Notes under the pieces: model-generated
Told to the model about the DNA's origin: nothing
The model's database searches: none
What the model saw: the letters and a program-made list of their open reading frames with translations, nothing else
Shown here: positions 24,968-32,688 of the stretch, piece by piece
How the letters are laid out: every line of letters begins with the position of its first letter
Position numbering within the stretch: position 1 is the stretch's first letter
NCBI RefSeq assembly: GCF_000425205.1
Contig: NZ_AULI01000007.1
Span: forward strand, 186,001-250,000
DNA from: Pontibacillus halophilus JSM 076056 = DSM 19796
GTDB lineage: Bacteria > Bacillota > Bacilli > Bacillales > BH030062
Length of the DNA stretch: 64,000 bases
Direction: 5' to 3'
Program-made: the position numbers and the translations under genes

Positions 24968-25630
24968 CTAATTATTATAGGGAGACCCATTCCATTTATT
25001 TAAGAAGAAGACAGTACCGAACCCAAGTACAACCATCATTACAACAAAGAGTTCCGCCTGGCTTTGATTTCCCGATTCGACGGAGAAGAAAATCTCTAAT
25101 GGGAGCGTATTTGTAAGACCCTTCGTGTAGCTCGCGATCATTAAGGTCGCTCCAAATTCACCAAGTGCACGGGCGAAAGTTAAGATGACTCCAGCTAGTA
25201 GTCCTGGCCAGGCTAAAGGGAAAGAAACTGTCCAAAACACTTTCCATTTGCCTGCCCCCATCGTGTACGCCGCTCGCTCAAGATTGGCATCATACTGTTG
25301 AAAGGCGGTGACCGCACTTTGGAACATAAGAGGAAATGCTACAACACTACTAGCAAGCACAGCCGCATACCACGTAAAGACAATTTGAATACCAAACCAC
25401 TCGTTCAACAAAGACCCAATGAAGCCTTCTCGACCGAATAGATAGAGCAAGCCAAATCCAATGACCGTAGGAGGAAGGACTAGAGGAAGCATAAAGATGG
25501 AACGAATCACCGTCTTCCCAACAAAGGTTCCACGTGCGAATAGCCTTCCAAGAACAGTACCGACGATAAACACAATGATCGTTGAAATAGTGGCTACCCT
25601 TAAAGACAACCACACAGGAAAGAGATCCAT
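24968..25630 (-). CDS. modB: Molybdate ABC transporter permease
   Basis: A 220-residue inner-membrane permease with about five hydrophobic segments. The segment from PLVLPPTVIGFGLLYLFGREG is typical for ModB, and RALGEFGATLMIAS (about 155-168) is the EAA-type loop that docks on the ATPase. AAGGAGGG precedes the ATG. It is 6 nt downstream of modA and 17 nt upstream of modC, so one operon. Confidence 0.9.
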   Translation of the reverse strand: MDLFPVWLSLRVATISTIIVFIVGTVLGRLFARGTFVGKTVIRSIFMLPLVLPPTVIGFGLLYLFGREGFIGSLLNEWFGIQIVFTWYAAVLASSVVAFPLMFQSAVTAFQQYDANLERAAYTMGAGKWKVFWTVSFPLAWPGLLAGVILTFARALGEFGATLMIASYTKGLTNTLPLEIFFSVESGNQSQAELFVVMMVVLGFGTVFFLNKWNGSPYNN

Positions 25631-25636
25631 CCTACA

Positions 25637-26398
25637 TCACCCTCCTTCCTTGAAGCCGTGGGCATGGAAGATCTCCTGTGATTCCTTACTACGTAAATAG
25701 GCGAGAAACGCTTCTGCTTCTTCAGAACGCTCACTTAAAGCTACGACTGCTCCGGGATAAACAATTTGACTATATCGCTCTTTCGGAACGACACTCAAGG
25801 AAGTTAACCCCTCAAGTGTCATCACATCGCTTCTATAGACAAACCCAGCATCCACGTTTCCTGTCTTTATGTATGAAGCAACCTGTCTAACGTTTTTAGC
25901 AAAGACCGCTTTATCTTGTACCGTTTCCCATTGCTCACCCAATGCTTCTTTCGCGTACGTACCTGCTGGAACACTCTCTGGCTCCCCCATTGCGAAAGAA
26001 TCTACTTTCTTATCCAACAAATCTTGAAAGTTGTACGATTCCCCTTCTTTAGAAGCCACTACAAGTTCATTATAAGCAAGCTCATGATAAGTACTTTCGT
26101 CAATAAGACCTTTCTCCATTACAAATTCCATCCATTCAGTGCTCGCAGGGAGAAAGACATCCGCTGGTGCTCCTCTATCAATTTGATGAGCTAACGTTCC
26201 GGAAGAGCCATAATTTATCAACAAATCGATTGATGGATGTTCTTGTTCGTATGCTTGTTCCACTTCTTCCATGACATTCGTCAAACTGGATGCGACAGAT
26301 ATCCGAAGCGTTCGTTCTTCCTCTTCAGTCTGACATCCAACTAACAGGAAGATGAGGAGGAATGAAATTGTTTTATACAACGTGTATAGAGCCCCCAT
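25637..26398 (-). CDS. modA: Molybdate-binding lipoprotein
   Basis: A 253-residue substrate-binding protein of the modABC system. The signal segment ends in lipobox LVGC near residue 22. The mature part starts LRISVASSLTNVMEEV, typical of ModA, with the NYGSSGTLAHQIDRGAPADVF block near 62-82 forming the oxyanion pocket. The ATG at 26398 has no clear ribosome site; a TTG at codon 7, preceded by GGGGG 11 nt away, would give a more usual lipoprotein signal and may be the true start. It leads the operon. Confidence 0.88.
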   Translation of the reverse strand: MGALYTLYKTISFLLIFLLVGCQTEEEERTLRISVASSLTNVMEEVEQAYEQEHPSIDLLINYGSSGTLAHQIDRGAPADVFLPASTEWMEFVMEKGLIDESTYHELAYNELVVASKEGESYNFQDLLDKKVDSFAMGEPESVPAGTYAKEALGEQWETVQDKAVFAKNVRQVASYIKTGNVDAGFVYRSDVMTLEGLTSLSVVPKERYSQIVYPGAVVALSERSEEAEAFLAYLRSKESQEIFHAHGFKEGG

Positions 26399-26872
26399 CT
26401 ATCTGAAATTTCATTTATTTTCTTATTATATAGGAAATCTAACTATGAGGTCATGTTCAAACAAACCAGATAAAGGTGTGTAGACATAGTAGGCGCCATC
26501 CCTATCCGTCAATTCCAATTGGGGATGTGCTGCTGAAATTGTGATGAGCGCATTTACACTTCTTATTTACGAGCAGATAATTTGTAAGTTTCTCTTTCTA
26601 ATCCTTTCTCCCCTTTTTTCCTACCCCTCCATAAAGCCCATTTTTATACACAGCTTAGAACTTTCTACATTGATTCCATTACAGGAAGTACCATCCAATG
26701 TGCGTTTTCCCCCATATTGGTATGAACCACTTACCACTTCCTACAATTCCCCCCCCTCTAATTGAGTCCTCAATCCTTATAGTCGTTTATTAAAGTCAAG
26801 ACGTAATTTTTGACATTGTCTTTTAGTGGGGATTAAGCTGAAACATATTAAAAATTTGAGGAGGTAGTAAAT
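26399..26872. other. Gene-free stretch with a possible coding remnant
   Basis: On the reverse strand the frame ending with TAA at 26426-26428 is open back to about 26566 and reads plausibly like a protein C-terminus (AAHPQLELTDRDGAYYVY then TPLSGLFEHDLIVRFPI), but has no start codon and I do not recognise it. A TTGACA lies at 26810-26815, upstream of the dehalogenase-like gene, without a good -10. Otherwise I see nothing. Confidence 0.3.
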
Positions 26873-27727
26873 ATGACAACTCACAATACAATGAGCATAG
26901 AAGAATTTAAAGAAAGACAACAAACCGTTATGTTAGAAGGCATCGTAGGAGAACCGGTGAAAGTGAACTATACAGACGTAGGTTCAGGAACACCAATCAT
27001 TCTCTTGCACGGCATCCCAACTTGGTCTTACTTGTACCAGGACACAATCCAAGAGTTAGAAGAGGATTATCGCGTCATTGCACCAGATCTACTTGGATAC
27101 GGCTTCTCTGATCAGCGTGATCAGTTTAACCGCTCTCTTAACATACAAGCAGATATGGTGGTTAAGCTTATGGACGAACTAGGATTGGAGAAAGCCAATG
27201 TGGTTGCGCATGATATTGGCGGAGGAGTTGGACTCATTCTTGCTCACAATGAACCAGAGCGTGTGAATAAGCTTGTACTTTCAAATGCTGTGGCCTATGA
27301 TTCTTGGCCAATTCATGACATGCTCGTGATGGGCCACCCGTCTAGAGCGAACGATTCACTCGAAGAAATCGAGAACTTCCTTACAGGTGCGTATAAACAA
27401 ATGTTCTTCAATAAGGAGAACCTGACTGAGACCTTCTTACAAGGAATTAAGGCACCTTATTTACACGAAGAAGGCAAAGTGAGTCTTGTACGTAATGCTG
27501 CAGCCTTAAATACGAACGAAACGACTGCACTTACGCCTACACTTTCCTCTATTCAACAACCTGTTCTTCTTCTATGGGGAGAGAAAGACGTTTGGCAACC
27601 GATTGAAACTGCTGAGAAGCTTGAGAACGACCTTCCTAATAGCACCTTAGTAAGAGTTGAAGCTTCCCACTGGACTCCTCAGGATGCTCCAGAAGTGTTC
27701 ACAGCAGAAATCAAGAAATTTATCTAG
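26873..27727 (+). CDS. Haloalkane dehalogenase-like alpha/beta hydrolase
   Basis: A 284-residue alpha/beta hydrolase. The oxyanion loop LLHGIPTWSYLY is near residue 44-55, the nucleophile elbow AHDIGGG near 113-119 has Asp where lipases have Ser, and the catalytic His is in EASHWTPQDAPE near the C-terminus. An Asp nucleophile is shared by haloalkane dehalogenases, fluoroacetate dehalogenases and epoxide hydrolases; HGxPTW points to the dehalogenase side. Which substrate it acts on cannot be told. GAGGAGGTAG precedes the ATG. Confidence 0.78.
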   Translation: MTTHNTMSIEEFKERQQTVMLEGIVGEPVKVNYTDVGSGTPIILLHGIPTWSYLYQDTIQELEEDYRVIAPDLLGYGFSDQRDQFNRSLNIQADMVVKLMDELGLEKANVVAHDIGGGVGLILAHNEPERVNKLVLSNAVAYDSWPIHDMLVMGHPSRANDSLEEIENFLTGAYKQMFFNKENLTETFLQGIKAPYLHEEGKVSLVRNAAALNTNETTALTPTLSSIQQPVLLLWGEKDVWQPIETAEKLENDLPNSTLVRVEASHWTPQDAPEVFTAEIKKFI

Positions 27728-27764
27728 TTGTTAGAAATCAATTTCTAACTGTTTAAACCAAGTA

Positions 27765-27795
27765 AACAAGCAGCGTCTCTTAGGCGCTGCTTGTT
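27765..27795 (+). terminator. Terminator of the dehalogenase-like gene
   Basis: AACAAGCAGCG and CGCTGCTTGTT form an 11-bp stem with 9-nt loop, followed by CTCTTATT. Confidence 0.85.
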
Positions 27796-27879
27796 CTCTT
27801 ATTCCTCTAGGAATACACCCTAACGAAGACCCTCTCACTTAAATTCCTCAGTATAAGATCTACACCATAATCCATAAGA

Positions 27880-27953
27880 AAATCCCCTCCAAGTAGACGG
27901 ATAGAGCATCTTCACCTATGCTCTAACATGACCTGTCTACCTGAAGAGGATTT
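27880..27953 (-). terminator. Long two-tier hairpin downstream of the 73-aa gene
   Basis: An outer imperfect arm (27880-27898 with 27935-27953, core AGTAGAC/GTCTACC and AAATCC/GGATTT) encloses an inner perfect 8-bp stem (TAGAGCAT with ATGCTCTA). On the reverse strand TTTTCTTATGG follows, so it probably terminates the 73-aa gene, but at 74 nt it is much longer than other terminators here. Confidence 0.65.
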
Positions 27954-27963
27954 CACTCTTTCC

Positions 27964-28185
27964 TTACATCGCAGCGACTGATTCTTGAACAAGTGGGAAC
28001 GTCCAATCTGCGTTTCTCCATCCTCGTTCCGATGCGAGCTCTTCAAATGATGTTGCTTCACTAAAATAAAATCGAATAATAGCTTCTTCTACACTTTCTA
28101 AATTGGGGTCGAACTGCAAACGAATGGGTTTGGAGAATTTCATTCCCGAAATCGACCCTTCTATGACGACGGTCTCGTTTACCAC
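27964..28185 (-). CDS. Uncharacterised acidic protein, 73 aa
   Basis: A 73-codon frame from GTG 28185, with AAGGGGGGA 5 nt upstream. The product has a beta-rich start (VVIEGSISGMKFSKPIRLQF) and an acidic helical second half with ERGWRNADW. There is no Cys, signal or membrane segment. I do not recognise it. It is monocistronic and is followed by a long hairpin. Confidence 0.55.
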   Translation of the reverse strand: MVNETVVIEGSISGMKFSKPIRLQFDPNLESVEEAIIRFYFSEATSFEELASERGWRNADWTFPLVQESVAAM

Positions 28186-28425
28186 CAGGCTCCCCCCTTT
28201 ATCTGTTATGAATACATATGAAATAGAATAAATCCTTAGTATGTACTTACCCTTTCAAACAAAAGTTAATCCTACACTAGACTCCAATTGAAATGTTGGA
28301 GACGCTCAACATAATTTAGGATAGACAATACATGTGGGGAGGCGAAGTAATGTTTCTCTAGACCCAGTCAATGTCCATTTGGTACATTAAAGACTGTTCA
28401 TGGAAACATAAACGGAGGAAACTGA

Positions 28426-29331
28426 ATGAGTGAATATGAAAACATTAAAAAAGGTGAACAAGGTGCTTGGATCAGCATCATCGCCTACCTCGTCTTATCT
28501 GTAGCCAAGCTAATCATTGCATACTTTGGATCGTCACAAGCTCTACGCGCAGATGGCTTGAACAACGCAACAGACGTCATCGCTTCCGTTGCCGTTCTTG
28601 TCGGACTTAAAATTTCTCGCAAGCCCCCAGATGAAGATCACCACTACGGGCATTTCCGTGCAGAAACCATCGGCTCCTTGATTGCAGCTTTTATCATGGT
28701 TACTGTCGGGCTACAAGTGCTCTATGAGACCATCACAAGCCTATTTTCAGGTACGACTGAACAACCACCTTCCATGCTGACCGCCTGGACTGCACTTGGT
28801 GCGTCCATTGTGATGTTTGTCGTCTACCGGGTTAACATCCAATTGTCCAAACGGATTAACAGCCGCTCCTTATATGCCGCAGCCCAAGACAATCGCTCGG
28901 ATGCTCTTGTCAGCATTGGTGCCTTTATCGGAATTGTAGGAGCTCAATTTGGTGCATTTTGGCTCGACCCTATCGCCGGTTTCATTGTTGGACTCATTAT
29001 ATGTAAAACCGCGTATGACATTTTCATTGATTCCTCACACGCGCTTACAGACGGAATTGATGAAGAAATCTTATCTGAAATCAAAACCTCTATGGCGAAA
29101 GACTCTGAAGTGATGAAAGTCGACGATGTGAAAGCACGTTTACACGGGAATCGCATGCTAGTGGAAGCCACCATCCATGTAGACCCATCACTGAGCGTAC
29201 AGCATAGTCATGACATTACCGACCGTCTAGAAGAACAATTATCCAAAGAATTTGAGATCCGTCATACCCACATTCATATCGAACCACATGATGAACAAGA
29301 CACACAAGAAAATGATGATGAACGTAAATAA
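28426..29331 (+). CDS. Cation diffusion facilitator (CDF) metal exporter
   Basis: A 301-residue CDF antiporter exporting divalent metal ions against protons. About six hydrophobic segments span residues 10-205. The RADGLNNATDVIASV segment (about 43-57) and the later QDNRSDALVS segment (about 150-159) give the two Asp-containing halves of the transport site. The C-terminal cytoplasmic part ends in RHTHIHIEPHDE, His-rich. It resembles the manganese exporters MneP/MneS of B. subtilis as well as FieF, so metal choice is open. CGGAGGAAACTGA precedes the ATG. Confidence 0.85.
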   Translation: MSEYENIKKGEQGAWISIIAYLVLSVAKLIIAYFGSSQALRADGLNNATDVIASVAVLVGLKISRKPPDEDHHYGHFRAETIGSLIAAFIMVTVGLQVLYETITSLFSGTTEQPPSMLTAWTALGASIVMFVVYRVNIQLSKRINSRSLYAAAQDNRSDALVSIGAFIGIVGAQFGAFWLDPIAGFIVGLIICKTAYDIFIDSSHALTDGIDEEILSEIKTSMAKDSEVMKVDDVKARLHGNRMLVEATIHVDPSLSVQHSHDITDRLEEQLSKEFEIRHTHIHIEPHDEQDTQENDDERK

Positions 29332-29376
29332 GCATAGCCGCTCACCGAATCCATGGATGAGCGAGCTATGCTTATT
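29327..29376. terminator. Hairpin containing both convergent stop codons
   Basis: AATAAGCATAGC (29327-29338) pairs with GCTATGCTTATT (29365-29376), with CGCTCA/TGAGCG pairing inside. The CDF stop lies in the left arm and the stop of the Gly-rich gene at the end of the right arm. Confidence 0.82.
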
Positions 29377-29860
29377 AATTACAAGAGAAATAAGCAATAC
29401 GGTTTGTATCGGTGCTGTAATACACCCATCTCCGTTGACTTCTTCTCCATCGATACCCAGCAACTGACCTTCTTCCAATGAAAGTCGGGTAGAACCAAAA
29501 TGCGCGTCCGTTCTCTAGTCGCACCCATGTATAACGGTAAAGGCACCGATAAAATGAACCTGGGTCTACAGCTTGTAAGCTCGGCTGATTCCCATACCCC
29601 CCACCGTCGAAACCGCCAGGCGGTGCATCAGGTGGCGGGGGAAGGTTCGGCGACTGTTGTTGCCCTCCAGGATACCCTCCTTGGAATCCTCCTTGACCAG
29701 GAAAGCCCGGATAGCCTCCTTGATTTGGAAAGCCTCCCTGACCAGGATAGCCACCAGGAAAGCCCCCAGTAAATCCTCCCGGTCCCCCTTGGCCAGGTCC
29801 GCCCAAACCAGGGAAGAACAATTGGCCAAGCATGCCAAAACCATTTTGACGATAAACCAT
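29375..29860 (-). CDS. Gly/Pro-rich repeat protein with aromatic C-terminal domain
   Basis: A 161-residue protein from ATG 29860, chosen because GGAGGGAG is 8 nt upstream. Residues about 14-80 are Gly/Pro/Gln/Phe repeats of the type GGFPGGYPGQ, and a LPPPPDAPPGG hinge follows. The last ~65 residues form a compact basic and aromatic domain (FYRCLYRYTWVRL, FWFYPTFIGRRSVAGYRW, RWVYYSTDTNR) with two Cys. There is no signal peptide. The architecture suits a spore-surface or exosporium protein; that is an inference. The repeats vary in length, which suggests slippage-driven variation between strains. Confidence 0.75.
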   Translation of the reverse strand: MVYRQNGFGMLGQLFFPGLGGPGQGGPGGFTGGFPGGYPGQGGFPNQGGYPGFPGQGGFQGGYPGGQQQSPNLPPPPDAPPGGFDGGGYGNQPSLQAVDPGSFYRCLYRYTWVRLENGRAFWFYPTFIGRRSVAGYRWRRSQRRWVYYSTDTNRIAYFSCN

Positions 29861-29928
29861 TTGTCGATCTCCCTCCATCGTGAAGTCTTAATACGATATG
29901 CGAGGGCGAATGTACCTGTGACACCTAC

Positions 29929-30222
29929 CTAAAGTAATGTAAGTACGTATACAGTCACAATGGATAGTCCAACGACAACGATGACATTTAACTTAAAGAA
30001 AGCCAACAGCGAACCAACTAGGAGTACTGTCCACCCAATCCACGGTTGATCCGGAATAACCGTCAAAATCCCAGGGAAAATCAAGGCCCCGAGCGCCGCA
30101 TATGGGATAGCTTGAAGCCATCGGTCTACCCAATCTGGAAACTCCCATTTATCTACGACGAATGCTGGCAAGAATCTAGGTACAGCCGTCACAATCGCCA
30201 TCCCGATAATCATCGTAATCAT
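29929..30222 (-). CDS. azlD: AzlD, small subunit of branched-chain amino acid exporter
   Basis: A 97-residue membrane protein with four hydrophobic segments; the AVPRFLPAFVVDKWEFPDWVDRWLQ start and the IPYAALGALIFPGIL segment are typical of AzlD. It works with AzlC in efflux of branched-chain amino acids or their analogues such as azaleucine. The ATG overlaps the azlC stop by 4 nt, so both are translated together. Confidence 0.88.
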   Translation of the reverse strand: MITMIIGMAIVTAVPRFLPAFVVDKWEFPDWVDRWLQAIPYAALGALIFPGILTVIPDQPWIGWTVLLVGSLLAFFKLNVIVVVGLSIVTVYVLTLL

Positions 30223-30953
30223 GAAGATTCACCCTCTTTCTTTAGCAGCCAAATTCCAGTGCTCGCACCGATGATTGTGGCACAGACAATTGCCCAGCCA
30301 GCAGGCATTACTTCAGAGAAAGCGAAATTCAAGAACATACTTATTAAAGCAACAATTCCAATTCTCCATTCGGCTCGAACGGAAGGCAGCAACAATCCGA
30401 TGAACATCGCATAGAGCGCCACTCCCATACTTTGACTTAATGAAGTTGGAATCACATCACCAAGCACTCCCCCAAGAAAGGAACCGCCCACCCACGAAAG
30501 ATAGCTGACCACAATCATAGCGGCGTAGAACAACATCCCATTCTCCTCTTTGGCTGGCTTCGTATGGAGTGAGGAAACTGCGAACGTCTCATCTGTTAAG
30601 CCGAATGACAAAGGAAGTTTCCACTTTAGCGGAGTTCCACGAAGTCGATTCATAAATGAAAAGCTCATCACAAAGTGACGAAAGTTCAACACGAATGTGG
30701 CGATGACGATTTCAAGCACCCCGGTACCAGCTGCTACAAGACTCGCAGCCATAAACTGACTGGCACCCGCAAAAACAAGTACACTCATCATCGTTAGTTC
30801 AAATATCGATAACCCCGCTTGCCTCGCAAGCACCCCATATGTAATCGCGATGGGTAGGTACCCAATCATAATTGGCAATCCGGCGAAAACGCCACGCCGA
30901 ATCATAAGGGTTGTCTGTGACACAGTTGAAAAGACTGGTGTATTGGTTTGCAT
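30219..30953 (-). CDS. azlC: AzlC, branched-chain amino acid exporter
   Basis: A 244-residue membrane protein with about seven hydrophobic segments. GVFAGLPIMIGYLPIAITYGV near residue 20-40 and the FAGASQFMAASLV segment near 65 are AzlC signatures, and NFRHFVMSFSF follows. It exports branched-chain amino acids together with AzlD. There is no Lrp-type regulator (AzlB) gene adjacent, unlike B. subtilis. Confidence 0.9.
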   Translation of the reverse strand: MQTNTPVFSTVSQTTLMIRRGVFAGLPIMIGYLPIAITYGVLARQAGLSIFELTMMSVLVFAGASQFMAASLVAAGTGVLEIVIATFVLNFRHFVMSFSFMNRLRGTPLKWKLPLSFGLTDETFAVSSLHTKPAKEENGMLFYAAMIVVSYLSWVGGSFLGGVLGDVIPTSLSQSMGVALYAMFIGLLLPSVRAEWRIGIVALISMFLNFAFSEVMPAGWAIVCATIIGASTGIWLLKKEGESS

Positions 30954-31105
30954 GGATTCCCTCTCTTCCCCTTATCTAGATTGAACAGCTCTTGCCCCTT
31001 CCAATTTATCTTAAGCAACTCTATACACACTTCCAATCTTTTCTGTTAATATTAAGAAAATATTAACAATTCTTACTCTAACCTACAATAATCGTGGTGA
31101 AAATA

Positions 31106-31681
31106 ATGGCTATTTTTGAACCTATAGTGGTGCAAGACAAAAATGGGTCGCTGTACACGCTGCGTTCTGCTCATCCTAAAGACGGCAAAGACGTGTTGAA
31201 CTTTACGAAGACGATGCTTCAGGAAGCGGACTATTTAATTACCAAACCAACTGAATATTTAGTCCCTCTTCGTAGGGAGAAACGAATGATTAAACAATTT
31301 ATGTATGCAAGAGGCCGTTTATTTCTGTTATTGTTCCATGAGACAAGATTAGTAGGCATGCTCGATTTAATGAACAGTTCTAGGAAACGGCTTTCCCACG
31401 TAGCTGATATCGGAATGAGCATTGACTCAGCTTATCAGAATCTTGGCCTTGGGCGATTGCTGTTGCAACACGCACGAGCGTGGGCCGAGGCTCATCCAAC
31501 AATCGAAAAGCTAGCGCTTGAAGTATTCAAGCAGAATGAACAAGCCATACATCTGTATACTTCTCTAGGATTTGTCCAAGAGGGAGAGAAGAAACAAGCC
31601 GTGAAGCTCGAGGATGGAACGTATGACAGTCTCATCCAAATGGGCAGAAGCGTTCTGAAAGGAGGTAGACTGGATGAATAA
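31106..31681 (+). CDS. GNAT-family N-acetyltransferase
   Basis: A 191-residue acetyl-CoA-dependent acetyltransferase. The acetyl-CoA loop is at YQNLGLGRLLLQHA, preceded by VADIGMSID, and followed by LEVFKQNEQAIHLYTSLGF, the order of GNAT motifs A and B. The N-terminal YTLRSAHPKDGKDVL marks motif C. The start is uncertain, because no good ribosome site is seen for either ATG 31106 or GTG 31094. It overlaps the following HAD gene by 8 nt, forming a two-gene unit. The substrate is unknown. Confidence 0.8.
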   Translation: MAIFEPIVVQDKNGSLYTLRSAHPKDGKDVLNFTKTMLQEADYLITKPTEYLVPLRREKRMIKQFMYARGRLFLLLFHETRLVGMLDLMNSSRKRLSHVADIGMSIDSAYQNLGLGRLLLQHARAWAEAHPTIEKLALEVFKQNEQAIHLYTSLGFVQEGEKKQAVKLEDGTYDSLIQMGRSVLKGGRLDE

Positions 31682-32339
31682 AGCCATCTTTTTTGATTTA
31701 GACGGTACTCTCGTCGACCGTGCATCTAGTTTAAAGAAGTTTCTTGAGAACCAGCACAAACGATTTCCACAGTGGTTTCAGAACGTGCCAATCGATGAGT
31801 ACTACGAGCGATTTATTCATCTTGAAGAAGATGACTATGTCTGGAAGGATAAAGTCTACCAGTCAATTGAACAAGAATATAAATTGCCGCAACGGAGCTG
31901 GCAGAAGCTCTTGAGTGACTATGTTCAGCGCTTCTATTATGATTGCCTTCCTTTTCCTGATGTTGTGGAGACTATTCAATATTTCAAAGACAATGGCTAC
32001 AAAGTTGGGATCGTGACGAATGGAAGAGGCGAATTTCAGTGGCGAAATATTCACGCTCTTAAGCTCCATAGCCTCTGTGATACGATACTAATTTCGGAAC
32101 TAGAAGGCTATCAGAAGCCTGACCGCCACTTGTTTGAGAAGGCGATGAAAGAAGTTGATACCATGCCTGTGAACAGTATTTTCGTTGGTGACCATGAAGA
32201 CCATGATATTGCGGGTGCGAAAGAAGTTGGTATGAGCACCGTGCTCGCTGACCATCTACGCAAGAATCCAAAGACAAATAGTGACTACACGATTCATTCT
32301 CTTAGAGAACTACAGCATTTATTTACACTCGCCATCTAA
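31674..32339 (+). CDS. HAD-superfamily phosphohydrolase
   Basis: A 221-residue HAD hydrolase. Motif I FFDLDGTLVD is at residues 6-15, motif II VTNGRG near 104, motif III Lys in GYQKPDRHLF near 135, and motif IV VGDHEDHDIAGA near 165. The cap of about 65 residues after motif I is helical (C1 type). GAAAGGAGG lies 8 nt before the ATG inside the end of the GNAT gene. Phosphatase activity on a small metabolite is expected; no substrate can be assigned. Confidence 0.85.
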   Translation: MNKAIFFDLDGTLVDRASSLKKFLENQHKRFPQWFQNVPIDEYYERFIHLEEDDYVWKDKVYQSIEQEYKLPQRSWQKLLSDYVQRFYYDCLPFPDVVETIQYFKDNGYKVGIVTNGRGEFQWRNIHALKLHSLCDTILISELEGYQKPDRHLFEKAMKEVDTMPVNSIFVGDHEDHDIAGAKEVGMSTVLADHLRKNPKTNSDYTIHSLRELQHLFTLAI

Positions 32340-32359
32340 AGTGAAAAGGGGTGCACCCC

Positions 32360-32568
32360 TCAGCTTGTAGAGAAACCCCGTGTTTTCTGACAGCTTTTAT
32401 TGTGTGAATCGTGCGGGCAGACCGCCGTGAGTAATGCTTGTTCGCGTACCTTTTCTTTTCCGCGCAAGCGACAATAACGCAGCCCGTTCAGTTCTTTTGA
32501 ATCTGCGAAGCTACATTCAACCGAACTTATTCTTTGGAGTCATCCCACACATAGCAGGTAATGATTTC
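32360..32568 (-). pseudogene. Decayed IS1182-family transposase C-terminus
   Basis: On the reverse strand the frame through 32518 reads SFADSKELNGLRYCRLRGKE and then VREQALLTAVC, the conserved C-terminal block of IS1182-type transposases, ending at TGA 32360. Upstream, in another frame, ITCYVWDDSKE followed by a stop matches the segment that normally precedes it, so a deletion and a frameshift lie between. No intact ends or target duplication are seen. The forward frame across this region is a shadow. Confidence 0.7.
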
Positions 32569-32630
32569 TTAGTTATAACTAGAATAACAAATCAACGCAG
32601 GGGTCTAATGAAGATCAGAAAAATAAATAA

Positions 32631-32682
32631 AGGTTGCCGAGACTTCCTCGGCAACCTGTGGAGTGCCCATAAAGGGCACTCC
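32631..32682 (-). terminator. Two tandem terminator hairpins of the acyl-CoA ligase gene
   Basis: GGAGTGCCC/GGGCACTCC (32660-32682) and AGGTTGCCGAG/CTCGGCAACCT (32631-32656). On the reverse strand the second is followed by TTTATTTATTTTT. The double hairpin also blocks readthrough into the transposase remnant. Confidence 0.85.
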
Positions 32683-32688
32683 TTTCTG

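Noticed and set aside
26541-26765. Forward frame of 74 codons, hydrophobic
   Set aside because: No ribosome site, low-complexity T/C-rich DNA, peptide without domain character.
29566-29932. Several frames of about 90 codons on both strands
   Set aside because: Shadows of the Gly/Pro repeat coding sequence, whose own frame has a strong ribosome site.
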